This document shows, one piece after another, positions 38,369-49,690 of a stretch of DNA of 64,000 nt (the stretch's first letter is position 1; every line of letters starts with the position of its first letter). The DNA comes from Romanomermis culicivorax. Lineage: Eukaryota > Nematoda > Enoplea > Mermithida > Mermithidae. The DNA is taken from NCBI GenBank assembly GCA_963922205.1, contig CAWUHX010000079.1:124001-188000 (forward strand), in the 5' to 3' direction. The notes under the pieces were generated by a model. The model saw nothing but the letters and a program-made list of their open reading frames with translations, did no database searches and was not told where the DNA came from. The translations under genes and the position numbers were made by a program.

Positions 38369-40017
38369 ACTAGTTTATTAGAAAATGCCCCGATGGGGCA
38401 GAAAAAAGGAGAATATACTTGCTTCGACAGTTGCCATGGTAGAAAAAGAAGTGGACTAGATTTTTGAGAACTTGGGTCAAAGTTAGAAAAAATTCACTTC
38501 CTTTATATTGGATTTTCATTCTTTCTCGAAAAAATTGTCTATGTCTGTGAAAAAGTATATTCTGCAGCATCGTGCATTTTGTCCTTCAACTGGCATCAAC
38601 TACAGTAAAATTTTTATATATGAAAATTATATGCACCTGACTTCAAGTGTAAAGAAATGGTAGACCGATAGGATTCTAACTCCCGACCAATTCAAAACTC
38701 CTGCCTTCCACACTAGCTGAAAAATAGTGAGATGGGCATATTATAGTCATTTTCAGACCTATAAAGGAACCTGAGGTTCGTTGCACTAACCCAACATGAG
38801 GATAATCTCAACATCGGGATTAAATTGACGATCCTGAGTTTAAGCCATTCACAATGTCCAAATTATTTTCTTCCAATGCACAAATCATACTCACTTCAGG
38901 ATTAACTAAAACTTAGGTTTAAGTTCGGGTTTGGGAATTGCAGAAATTTTTATATTTATTTGCTTTAGAGATGAGAAAATTATGCGATAATTTTAGTGCA
39001 ACCGGATAGCTCGAGCTGGGGATAATCTCGATGTTGAGCTCGTTATGATCCGGATGACATTCAAATTATACTGAACTTGAGATCGAACCGAGTGGCCTTT
39101 TTGTTCGAGATTACCTTGAGCTTGAGCTCAGACCCCTTTAGTGCAACTGGGATTTGGTTACAGTCATTGGGCACCGATCTGTAAATGGGATTCAGCCATG
39201 CATATATTAGGGGTGTGCGCCAAATCCCATATCCGGTTCTCCCCGACTCTAATCCGAGTGACAAAGATGGGTGAAATAGCTTCCCATTTGCAATCCCGCA
39301 AAAAGCGCTCTTTCTGCAAATTTCAGTTTAAATCCAAAAACTGTGAATGATGCTAGTTTGTTCAATAGTTAAATAGAAGAGAATAAATTTGTTCGTAGCC
39401 TGTAATCAGTATAACTTACAGAGTGAATTCTATATGATATGTTACATAAAATGGGTGAATGAAACGTATCTTGCACAATCGATTTAGTTCTAAGAAGACT
39501 TTGTGCTGTATCTCTTTTTTCTAAAAAAGCTGAATGGGATTTTATGTGCCACTTTCCCTCAGTTGATTCCTTTTGTTGACACCAAATTCAGTAAAAATGT
39601 TTAACACAGTTGGAAGCAAACATGTGTGAGAGGGGACATGGGGGTATAAACTTCTACAAGGGTTTTGAAACTGAAAAATTTGTTATGCAAGAAATTTTTT
39701 GGTCAACTTTTTTTGAATTTTTTGTCTCACAAAATGCTAAAACACCAAGGTCCACGCCTGTACCCTCCTAAAAATTTCAGAGATGCACATTGGTTGGAAA
39801 GTGTGTTGATGCACTCAGCTGCAGAATATACTTTTTCACAGACATAGACAATTTTTTTGAGAAAGAATGAAAATCCAATATAAAGGAAGGGAATTTTTTC
39901 CAACTTTGACCCAAGTCCTCAAAAATCTAGTCCACTTCTTTTTCTACCATTGCAACTGTCCAAGCAAGTATATTCTCATTTTTTCTGCCCCATCGGGGCA
40001 TTTTCTAATAAACTAGT
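38369..40017. repeat. Nested inverted-repeat unit with about 200-bp arms
   Basis: ACTAGTTTATTAGAAAATGC and the following CCCGATGGGGCAG at 38369-38401 are repeated inverted at 39985-40017. Similarity continues inward for about 200 bp on each side (to about 38575 and 39822). Inside, blocks containing TTAGTGCAAC and GGATAATCTC occur in both orientations (38780-38830, 38990-39140), suggesting a smaller nested unit. Confidence 0.82.
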
Positions 40018-40199
40018 TCACCTCTTTTTAGTGGGCCTCAACCATGCACGAAAACTTTCATAGAAGCACATTGAAGTTTTAAATTTGGTCGTCTGCACTT
40101 CAAAAAAACAATAAAAAAAAACTTCAAGCAACGAATTCTCACCTCCCGCAAAAGTAAAGGATGTGTAAACCGCATAGTACTAAGAAAACGTTGTAAAGA

Positions 40200-40935
40200 T
40201 ACTGAAGAATGACCATATCCATTGAATTCCTCATGGTTTAGAATCCTTCAACCCAAAAAATCGCAGAAATACCGTTGTTTACACAAATGACTTTTTTCGT
40301 GTAAACTGACTCCATTCATCGAATTTCTTATGGTCAGAAACATCTTCCATCAAAAATCGCAGAAATACATCTGTTTACACTCAATATGAATTAGTGTGTA
40401 AAGTGATCACTTTCATTAAATTTCCAGTGATGGAAAACCCCTCCCACAAAAAACTCACGAAAACAGGCTTGGTTAAATCGGGAATAATTTTTTTGTGTAA
40501 AGTGACACATCCATTGAATTCCTCGCAGTCGAAAACCCCTCCCATAAAAATCAAGAAAATACGTTTGTTTACAACCGGGATAAGTTTTTGTGTAAAGTGA
40601 TCGCATTCATCAAATTCCCCGTGGTCGAAAATCCCTTCCAACAAAAAATCACAGAAATACGTTTGTTTACACACGGGATAATTTTTGGTGTATAGTGATC
40701 ACATTCATTGAATTCCTCATGGTCGAAAATCCCCTCCACAAGAAAATGACGGCAGTACACTTGTTTACACTGTGGATAATTTTTTTGTGTAAAGTGAGGA
40801 CGTCTATTGAATTCCCCGCGGTCGAAAACTCCCTCCACTGAAAAATCACGGAAATACGCTTGTTTACACCCGGGATAATTTTTCGTGTAAAGTGACAGTG
40901 TTCATCAAATTCCCAATAGTCGAAAACCCTTGCAG
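40200..40935. repeat. Tandem array of a roughly 100-bp unit, about seven copies
   Basis: Each unit carries GTGTAAAGTGA, ATTGAATTCC, GGTCGAAAA-CCC, AAAAATCACAGAAATACG and TTGTTTACAC. One unit from 40590 measures 98 bp. The overlapping open frames on the - strand arise from the repetition. Confidence 0.88.
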
Positions 40936-41742
40936 CCCAAGAATCCCAATAAGGCTACAGGTATATTCGAAACTGCAAAAAAATTTTTTTTGAACCCATA
41001 AGTATTATATAACAAAATTTGGGAATTTGGCGTTTTCCGGGACTTTGGACAACCATATAAATGAATTGAGGCCATATTTCAAAAAAAAAAACAATTCGCA
41101 TTTGAGATTACACCCCCAAAATGCCTAGGCCGAAGCATGGAGGTTGGATATTGCACACCGATTGCTGGGCATGGTGGAACTGGGGGGCCTTAAAAAGTGC
41201 GTTTTTTACCTGTTTTTGGGGCCCCACCGAGCACCACTTTCAGATAGAGGCGAAATGACACCCCATAGTTTGCCCCTATGCCCGATATTATGCAAAAAAC
41301 CCGAAGGTTCTAGCTCTTACCGTTTTGGCTCAAGAGGGGGGGGACGTGAAATTTGGGGGCCAAGTATATTATAGGTTGATGCTGTCAGGCCACCTATGAT
41401 CATAAGAGCTCAACATAAAATCGACTTGAATCTGATAGAAAAAATTGCTCTAAATCAGTTGACATTTTTAAAGAGTCAGATCTACATACTAATTAATGAA
41501 ACAATTATTCAAAACAATTTGTTTTCAGTAGTTCACTTTCATATCCTAAGTGAGGATCATACATCACTGGATCCTCATTGGGTTCTTCTTCATCTTCAAC
41601 ACCACATTCTCCTTTCAGGTTGCTACTATAAAATGTAGTAGGTTCTTCCCGACAACAACTGGCTTACCTAGCCCAAAAATAGAGTAATTTTTTGTGGTGT
41701 GAGGAAGTCAGATCTGACAAAAGATGGGTTCCTCCTCATTTC
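40936..41742. other. Sequence inside the composite unit without a recognised gene
   Basis: It holds runs of A and G, and the phrase GGGGGCCAAGTATATTATAG near 41354, but no coding or repeat structure that I can name. Confidence 0.45.
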
Positions 41743-43280
41743 TTAAGCCACATCTTCAGCATTGATCTTTTGAAGATATACAATGGCACTGTTGTATTTT
41801 TCCAGCAAATATTGACATTGTTTTTCCGTCAAGGGATGACATATCTTATGCTTATTTGAAGCCCAACCTTTTTCCACAACATTGAATGAGCCAGCTTCAT
41901 AATACAATTGAAGAGCGTCTTGAACTTCAGGTAAGCCAGGGGTCAGTTGAACACTTTCTAGTGTTCTACTATAGCTCTGTATTACCATATCACCTAAACT
42001 TGTTCGCTGTGGCATTAGCTTGTGGTTACCCAAAGTAAGATGCGGCAACAAGTTGTGATGAAGTACAAATATCTTTACACAGCCTTCTTCAGGGCAGTTG
42101 AATGTACCATTTTCCATTTTATCAGTGGAAGCTGGATGATCTCCAGATTCTTCTTCAAAGTTGCTGATTGTGATTTCTGGATCAATAGCAATCCAGAACC
42201 TTGATGTTGGAATGGGTAACCACTGGCTGATCTTCATGAACCACATCAAGGATTTCAAGCTTTGGTAGCTGTTTGAAATTCAATATTTTTATCTTGAATA
42301 TGCTCTCAGTACCAACATCGTAAAATTTAGTTGCCTTAATTTCAGTAGATGTGAACTGGAAATTGAAATATCTCCTGACACCAACTGCTTTAAGATCTAT
42401 CTTGTGGTGTGGAATTTTGAGAATGCCAGTGATGAATGATGTTCTCTTCACCTTTCTATATGTTTTAGTACACCTGATGAATTCTTCAGCAGTTGTACAT
42501 TGATTGTCTTCATATAAAAACAGTCAAACTTGCCTCTCTATTAATGCAGCAATTCGGTCACATGGGCCTTTTACAAATTGAGGTTCAGAGAAGTCCCAGT
42601 TCTTTATAATCCGGCCTGTTTTCTGAGATATTGTTGGCACCATGAGCAAGGTTGGGGAGCCCTGAAAACATCTCACACATTGACAGATCACACAAAAGCT
42701 GTGTTGATTGTGGGTTACTCTGCCTTGATTTTTGTCAATGTGTCAGTCAGTATTCCAATAATTGCATCACTGTCTTGTGCGAGTGATCGACAAATGTGTG
42801 GTAGTGTGAAACCACTTTTCATAACAAGGGCATATGCAATGTGCCATGGCAAACCACACATACCAAACCAGCTTGACTGATCTATCCATCCATGGGAAGG
42901 CAGAAATTTCATTGCCCAATCAAGATTCATTATTCTTCTGCAGGTTGCCAATGGTGTCTTTCCATGCTTCATTTAGTGCATTGATCTAAGCTGGTGTTGA
43001 TGCCATTCCAATATATTACTGACACTTTCATCAGCTGAATACTCAGCTTCAACTTTATCAGTTGAGTTTGCAAATTCGAATTGAGTCACTGCCTCTTCGA
43101 TGTCTTAAAGTGTCTTATTTAACTGCTCACAATTGTCACATTTCATGGCATGAATGTGATTTATAAATTTCTCCTGTAACTTTGGATGGATTAAACCACT
43201 AAGACCGTGCCATGAACAGTGATCAGAAGTATGTGATTTTGGCCTTATGTGGAGTCTCTAATCATCTTTTAAATACAACT
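41743..43280 (-). pseudogene. Broken C2H2/'DWAMK' family transposon protein
   Basis: Reading right to left on the - strand, pieces of one protein appear in the expected order: a Cys/His segment (D-H-C-S-W-H, then K-C-D-N-C near 43130-43230); N-L-D-W-A-M-K-F-L-P and W-F-G-M-C-G-L-P-W-H-I (42930-42820); P-T-I-N-T then S-V-N (about 42700); D-F-S-E-P-Q-F-V-K-G-P-C-D-R (about 42595-42550); a linker (42451-42182); and a C2H2 finger F-N-C-P-E-E-G-C-x-K-I-F...H-L-x-x-G-N-H (about 42115-42025), closing with G-W-A-S-N-K and an L-x-x-K-Q-C-Q-Y-L-L-E-K-Y motif. Several stops and frame changes separate the pieces. In better copies of the family, as I recall, the third block reads S-D-N-A-G-C-Y-H. The biochemical activity of the family is not established to my knowledge; a transposase role is inferred. 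Confidence 0.7.
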
Positions 43281-43644
43281 TTGCTTCTTTTAGCTTTGAT
43301 ATAGTTTCTTATGTCTATGTGGGTCACATTTATCTGAGAAAGATCCAAAAAGTTTATGTTGGTTCACTACCTTATCAGTTTTTACCAAAAATTTGAAAAA
43401 TCTTTCATCTTATAGTTAAGCAAGGGAATGTGGTTTTTATGATTCTCCATTCCTTGGCCTTACAATCGCATAAAAATTATATAACGCTTTTATTTTTGCC
43501 CGTAGGCACACAATGAACGAATAATAATACAGTGGTTTTAGTAATGCGACGTTTCGGTAGTCTACCTACTACCTTCCTCAGGCGACAATAAACTCCTTTT
43601 TACAAAATTCGCTACTTGAGGGAATTGAACCCTGGTCGTTTGAG

Positions 43645-44480
43645 TGGTTTTTCTAATTTTTGATATGATGCAACAAGTTGGGTATGTTGCCACATATTGT
43701 GGCTGCAATGTAGTCAATTTGGAATAGAATTAATAATATTCAAACTGAATGGAGCACCAATTTGCACCTGAAGTTTTTTCAACAATATCGAGAGTGCATT
43801 TTACTTTGTGTGATTTCCCATGTAAGGGATAATGATACTATGACCAAACCTTATGGGTATATAGCCAAGTTGTCAGCCTGCAATGTGTGAAAGTTTTAGT
43901 TGGATTATTGGAATTGTGGGTGAATGACTGCATTTTAAAACAAAAAATTTTATTATTTGATTCAAAAAAGGTTTTCACTTGTTTCACTGTGGCACGCTCG
44001 GTCCTTTTTTTATTTTCTTTGTGGGTATGTGGCCAAGGGGTCCAGCCATAGCATAGTGGAGTTTAATTAATGACACTCATAATTTGACTTTATGGGGTAC
44101 AAAAATGTGTGAAATTGAGTCATTGATAACTGCTGAAAACTGAAATTTAAAGTGTAGTGTAAACCATAATTTTGATGCTACATATATCTATATGTGTCAT
44201 GCATATACACTAAACATTATTACACTCACTGACAAAGTTTTATTGATCGACATTGCATACCTGAATACTTAAAAGGCTTCAATGATTGTGACCTAAATTT
44301 TTTAAAATTAGAAAAAATCTGAACTTTTGGATTGATGTTACGAAACAAATTTAGATTTTCAGATCAAACAAAAATTGGCATGTTGTTCAGCGCAAAAAAC
44401 TGTACAAAATATGTTTTTTTGAGGTATGATTAGTTTTTTACTTATCACAAGTTTGGCTGAGTCTTAGAGAAATTGTGTGT
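43645..44480. repeat. Right inverted arm of the composite unit
   Basis: This is the reverse-complement partner of 37450-38291. Just inside it, at about 43530-43600, lies GCGACGTTTCGGTAGTCTAC with CTTCCTCAGGCGA, a phrase common in dispersed repeats. Confidence 0.8.
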
Positions 44481-46048
44481 TATTTTTCCACAAAATTAGC
44501 ATCTCAGCAACTATTTTCAAAGAACTTTTCATCAAAGCATGTTGGGCACCCTGTTGCTGGCAAAGTTGCGATGGGAAGTCGACATGCAAATTGAAAAAGT
44601 AGATGATCAGCGGTGCAGACATTCACATGGCAACAGAGTGCCACAGAAAGACAAAAGTGAATGTGAAAATCATTCTTTGCAATTTTTATTATATTTCCTG
44701 GTTTTTAGTGGTGGCGTTCCTAATAAACCTTTACCCAGCCTTTACACCTAAATTTGCATATTATTCAGTGGTGCAGCCACATTCCTTTCAATATCGGTTA
44801 TTTTATATTGATATATTTATTATTTAGATTCGTTATTATGGAAGAGCGAAGGGCCAAAGGCCCAGGCGCTAACTCTTATTGATGTCAAGCGACAGGAAGA
44901 CCTATAAAGGGATTGTGCAAGTAAGTTTATTCCTGTGGCGGAAGCTTTCTCTTCTGGGAGACTACGATGAGCCGTTGCGAGGCCCCTTGTTTAAAGGTAA
45001 GTTGAGTATTGTTGTTGCCAGGTCTGGGGGACTGAACTGTTGCACCATCTCGGAGGCTTAGCCGAGGAATTAGCTCTAACTAGTTCTGTCAGATCAAGCC
45101 TATTCTTTCTTTTTCCCTAAGGAAAGACCTGCGCAACAAGCAAGCAAAAAAGTCAAATCTTGGAAAAATTTTTTAGTCTTGTCTCACACTTGCAGTTTGC
45201 TTGTGATACACAAGATGTTTGCAGAAAAATTACAGTCTCGCTTGCAATAAGTAAAATAATGCCTAAATATGTTGAACATCTGCTTATAAGCTAATCTATG
45301 GAATTCCATAAGTACTCATGTGAGAATACTCATCGTTTTCTTACAAAAACTAAGCAAGGCCAAGAAAAATGATAAGAATTTCTAATTATTGTAAGAAATG
45401 GTAAGCACTTATTAAGATATAATGCAATAAAGTGTGGGAACATGAAAAGCATTGATGTCAGACTCAAGTTCGCAACCAGAGATCGTACAGAGTAAAAAGA
45501 TCATCGAAGTTCATTGACATGATTTTTCACACGCATAAGCTTTCCCTTATTCACAAGGAAAAAAATCCAAATTTTCGATATTGGAGCTTTTCTTGATCAA
45601 GAATTAAAAATTAAAATATCAATTGGAATAGTTAGTAGCTTTTGTACATTTAACACCTCAACAGTACATGAACTTTGGTCATTTTTTATAGCCAACTAGA
45701 AGACATCGTAATATATCCACTGTATAGGAAAACTTTGGAAAACATACTCACACACATTATAAAGCATTGTATTCTGTATCTAATGGAGGATTAATAATAG
45801 TCATTTCATGCCTAGGCCGATACATCTCGAGTTTTGTAAATAGACAAAAATAGGCCAAAAATGCAAAAATTCCAAGCTTTGGAATACTGTAGCCCTGCAA
45901 ATTCCATGAGTTTGTGAATTATCTTGATATTTAACATACAAAACTTGTTCTAATATCTTATTCTTGAAATTTATCAAGCTGTTTCACAGTGAGGGAATTA
46001 TCAGAAAATACAATTATAAGATTGTGTTAACTCCAGGTTGTGTGATCC
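44481..46048. other. Intergenic sequence
   Basis: No gene is recognised. The block 44840-45070 is less AT-rich than its surroundings and contains GCAAGTAAGT and AAAGGTAAGT, which resemble splice donors, but no matching coding frame is visible. The rest is AT-rich. Confidence 0.45.
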
Positions 46049-47466
46049 TGTCATGTGCCGACGAATTTCGCCCAACATCACGTGATTCACATCATGTTTT
46101 TACTTTATGTTTTTTGCCACTTTCTGTTTTCAATTACTTACCCTTAATTTTGTGTTTCCTTCATTATATTTTTACATGCATTTCTGTGTGTACTTTTTGT
46201 GTTTCATTCCCGTTTCATTTTTGTACTTTCATTTCCATTACGTTTTGTTATTTTCCGTAGCACATGTAGACTACGGTATGTAACCCGTTAGTTAGAATTT
46301 CCACAAAAGATAGGCTCTACGAGCTCATGGCCATAATTGGAGCATAAAGTGTACCTCTTATCAGTAAAAACTAGCAACGTTTCCCAATGCAAAACAGATA
46401 GTTTGGAGATTCTCTCTAAATGACGTTCATATGTTTAGCATGGAGAGTGAAACTTGCCCCCAATGCTTAATGTATCCAAACTGGAAAATGTCTATGTGAC
46501 CATAGGCATCTTCTGCAGCAGTTTCCGCTGCAGAAGTTAGCTTGAGTGTTGTTAGCTCCACCCAGGGCATACTGTAGGTCTACGAGGCCTTTTAAAAGGG
46601 CATGTTTCTTTAGTTTTGCACTCATTTTGGGCCTAATGGTTCCCTAGCGTTTTTAGCATGCGTCTCCACGTCCCTCAACTTATTTTTATAAATTTACATA
46701 TATCACTGCATCTGCCACCGATATATTAATAAATTTGCATATTCGTTTGGTGCCTCCACTGCATTACATTACCGTATCCTGTGCCTAGGAGATCCCCTTC
46801 ACCCTTCGCTTAGGAATCACCCGTCGCTCCCCTTGAGGAACATTTTGCATCACTCCCTGACCGGCGTACAGTACACACCCCACGCCAAACCCGAATTGGA
46901 TTGCAGTCACCCGCTCCCATCGTCCCCTGGATCGGCGAACCCTTGAAACTGCCACTCCCACGCCGAGTACTTGAGAAGAGGACTAGGTGAGTCTTCTTAG
47001 GGGTTATTGTTGTTGAGGGTATATTTGTGGGAATCCTCCCTAAGCCGGTTTTCCCTTGAGAATCCCCTCAGTTAGAATAGCCCTTGAACCCTTTGGGTCA
47101 GGGCCATATAGGGGATTTAGGTTTACAATGGGGTCCCCTACAGTAAGCCATTCCCTGAATGGCATTGTCCTTCATACTCAGTGAATGGAGATTAGGGATT
47201 GCCACCCCTGACCCCGCGGCGTTGTCCATTATTCTACAGTAGAACCCAAGGACAGTTCCGAGGTACACTATAGGTTTTCCTGTAGTCAGTACCAGCTGGG
47301 TTAGGTTCCCGAACTGAATACAAATGGAGCCACCCAACGGGCTCACAGTGTGTCACTTACAGTGATACGGCTGTATTTTACCAATATGGCATGGGTTTTC
47401 CCATCAATGTGATTGGCCACAGTTCTACTTAAAGTGACATGGCTCCCAATTTCAGTTAATATGACA
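46049..47466 (+). repeat. Left (5') LTR of the old element, 1418 bp
   Basis: It aligns along its length with 60596-61987, with many substitutions and an extra block near 46979-47010 (AGGTGAGTCTTCTTAGGGG region) that the right LTR lacks. Confidence 0.85.
46590..46598 (+). promoter_or_regulatory. TATA-like box in the left LTR
   Basis: TTTTAAAAG lies about 540 bp into the LTR and is kept in the right LTR (61137-61144), where CTCCGCCCA, a GC-box-like site, stands about 30 bp upstream. It is a candidate U3 core promoter by motif and conservation only. Confidence 0.35.
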
Positions 47467-47484
47467 TGGCGAGGCTGGAAAATC
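47467..47484 (+). promoter_or_regulatory. Primer-binding site of the old element
   Basis: TGGCGAGGCTGGAAAATC starts directly after the TGACA end of the left LTR and begins with TGG, as expected for pairing with a tRNA CCA end. The tRNA was not identified. Confidence 0.6.
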
Positions 47485-47530
47485 GACCTTCAGTCTGGCT
47501 TACAGCTCTGAGGAACGAACCTTTTACCAT

Positions 47531-47645
47531 TTGAGTGGAGATACCTCTCTCAGATCAGATAAATTCCAATTTGAGTGGAGAAACCTCTCTCAAATCATGA
47601 GAATTGCTACTTGAGTGGAGAAACCTCTCTCAGGTCAGGTGATTC
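47531..47645 (+). repeat. Three tandem 40-bp units in the leader
   Basis: TTGAGTGGAGAAACCTCTCT recurs at 47531, 47571 and 47611, each followed by a variable CAGATCAG-like tail. The period is exactly 40 bp. Confidence 0.9.
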
Positions 47646-48803
47646 ACTTTCTAAGTAGGATAACTGACCCTTAGGATGACCTCTTGCCCTCATGTAAGTC
47701 AGAAACATCCCTTAAAGCAGGTATACTGCCCCTTAGGTTGGAAATGGCCCTTATGTTCGAGTTTTATCGCCAACGCAAGGCGCAAAGCTCTTGAGTAGAA
47801 TTTTGTTACTGTGAGCCAGGATTAGCCCTTACGATTGATCAAATTAATGAATCTTGTGTATATTTTATCGCCTTATGTGTGTGTACCACCCGTAAGCTTT
47901 AAATAAATTCCCTGGTGTTAGGATTTCCCCCAGAGTTGATTCCCATGAGTCAAAATTTCCCAGAGTCGAGTTAAAATAGAGTATTCTGCTAAAATCTCCT
48001 GAGTTCTCCTTTCTCTTTCATTTATCATAATTCCTTTCATTTGGGCCTTTTTCTTCTCTGCTTGTGATCTGATGGGTTACTGTACTGCCGATGAGCTGGA
48101 ATGGTTACAGTATGCCTGCGATTTGCATGTACTCTGACTACAGTATACCTAGGTACAGGTACTTGAGTATCACAGCCCATGAGGTTAAGACCCCTGAAGG
48201 TTTTGTGGTTCACAATCATGAGATACAGTACTCCTTCCACACTTGATTCTGGAAGTCAAGTGTGGTCGTGATTTTGTTATCTGTGTCCGGTATTGGTGTC
48301 AACAAACTTTTTCAAATTTTTTTATCTTCACTGAGCACTAGCCAAGCTGTTCATTTTTCCAGTCAAAACAAACTAAATCATACTGTTGACACATTTAACA
48401 CCGTGCTCATCAGATCGCATTGCTTATCTCATCAGCCTCAAATTTTTTTTTTATTCACTCAACTTTCACTTTCTCGGTCATCTATACGTAATGTGTGACA
48501 CCAATTATAATAACTTTTTTCACGCAATAAATTTTCTAATCTCCAAATCAAATCAAATACAAACTCATAACCTACTTTCTTTACTTTCTAAATAAATAAA
48601 ATACATTTTCTCCATTCCCTTTCTACTAAATCAAACATTTTCTTTTCAAAAAAACAAACTTTTCCTTTACGGGTCACACATTCGTTATAGTTGGCAACCC
48701 TTCAGTAGGTCATTCTTATTATTTCATCCACCTACTGTATAATCTGTTCCTTCTGTCTCTCTGAGTTGTTGCAAGCACACTGATTTCACAAGTCATTACC
48801 ACC
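47646..48803 (+). other. Leader sequence of the old element
   Basis: Non-coding, with no long frame. TACTGTAG-like motifs recur near 48080-48240. Nothing else is recognised. Confidence 0.45.
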
Positions 48804-49690
48804 GACGTCAGCAATGACAACACTACGTGTTGTTGCTATGAGGTGGTGTGTCTTGGAGACCCTACCTCTGACGTCCGCAACTGACTCACATGCTGCTGTT
48901 GCATTGAGGTACATGACTCTCCGGGTCCTGCCTCTGACGTCAGCAAAGGCTGCATCACATGTAGCTGTTCAGAGGTTGCTGGTTCTATGCATCCTTCCCC
49001 TGATGTCCGCAACAGCTGCATCCCTTGCTGTTGCCTTAACGGGTGGGTGGCCCTACCGGCTCTACCTCTGACATCAGCAATGGCAACATAACATGTTGTT
49101 ATTGTGGGTCGGTGATCTTACGGCACCATCCCTCTGAGGTCCGCAACAGGAGAGGCTCGTGTTGTTGCACTGGGACTGGTTGGTTTACCTACTTCAGTCC
49201 TTGATGTCAGCAATGGCAACACCGCATGTTGTTGTTCCGAGATGTGTTGGCCTTAAAAAACCCCGCATCTAACATCTGCAACAACTGCATCTCATGTCAT
49301 TGCTGTAGGGTAGTTGATACTCAGCTATGTCGTTTTGATGTCAGCAACAGCAACACTCCATGTTACTATAGCAGGGTCCCTGGCCTCAGAGCCCTATCCT
49401 TTGACGTCCGCAATGATAAAGTTTCATGCTCCAGTATTTGAATTGAGATTTTACAATCCTTTTCTGATGTCTGCAACCCCAATGCTACATGTTACCATAG
49501 GGGTTTTGTGGCCATAGGCCCTTACCTTTGATGTTCATACTGCAAAATGGGACTATGGCCCTTACATCCCAGTTACCTGAGGTCAGCAGGGAGTGTGTGG
49601 TGGTGTATATCATACCTTTTGACATCAGCACCAGGTTACTGTTGGTTTCCAAAGATGCCACTTGAGTCATAGGTGATTGTTGGAATATGA
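48804..49690 (+). repeat. 66-bp tandem array with a TGACGTCA-like core, about 13 copies
   Basis: Cores GACGTCAGCAA or GACGTCCGCAA stand at 48804, 48870, 48936, 49002, 49070, 49136, 49203, 49270, 49337, 49403, 49466, 49530 and so on, giving spacing of 63-68 bp and mostly 66. Each core is followed by a GCATCACATG-TGTTGTTGC-type segment. Because 66 is a multiple of three, artificial open frames run through the array. More distant copies stand near 49960 and 60370-60430. Confidence 0.92.

Larger units (their letters stand above)
37450..44480 (-). mobile_element. Composite 7-kb DNA-transposon-like unit with about 840-bp inverted arms
   Basis: The stretch 37450-38291 matches 43645-44480 in reverse complement, diverged but continuous (for example TTTTGTACAGTTTTTTGCAC against its inverse near 44395-44415). 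Between the arms are a 1.65-kb nested inverted-repeat unit, a tandem array and a broken protein gene on the - strand of a C2H2/'DWAMK' family found in many invertebrate genomes as multi-copy, transposon-like genes (my recollection of the family). The exact outer ends are uncertain by some tens of bases and I found no target duplication. It could also be two repeats in opposite orientation with older sequence between. Confidence 0.65.

Noticed and set aside
40381..40838. Overlapping 89-97-codon frames with repeated F-D-H-G-E-F-N
   Set aside because: They are translation of the 100-bp tandem array; no start context or domain.
44880..44925. Weak resemblance to the 'AAGACCCTATAAAG' phrase of mitochondrial 16S rRNA
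   Set aside because: Only about 20 bases are similar, and the flanks do not match any rRNA domain I know.
48804..49071. 85-codon + strand frame with repeated L-P-L-T-S-A
   Set aside because: It is an artefact of the 66-bp tandem unit, a multiple of three.
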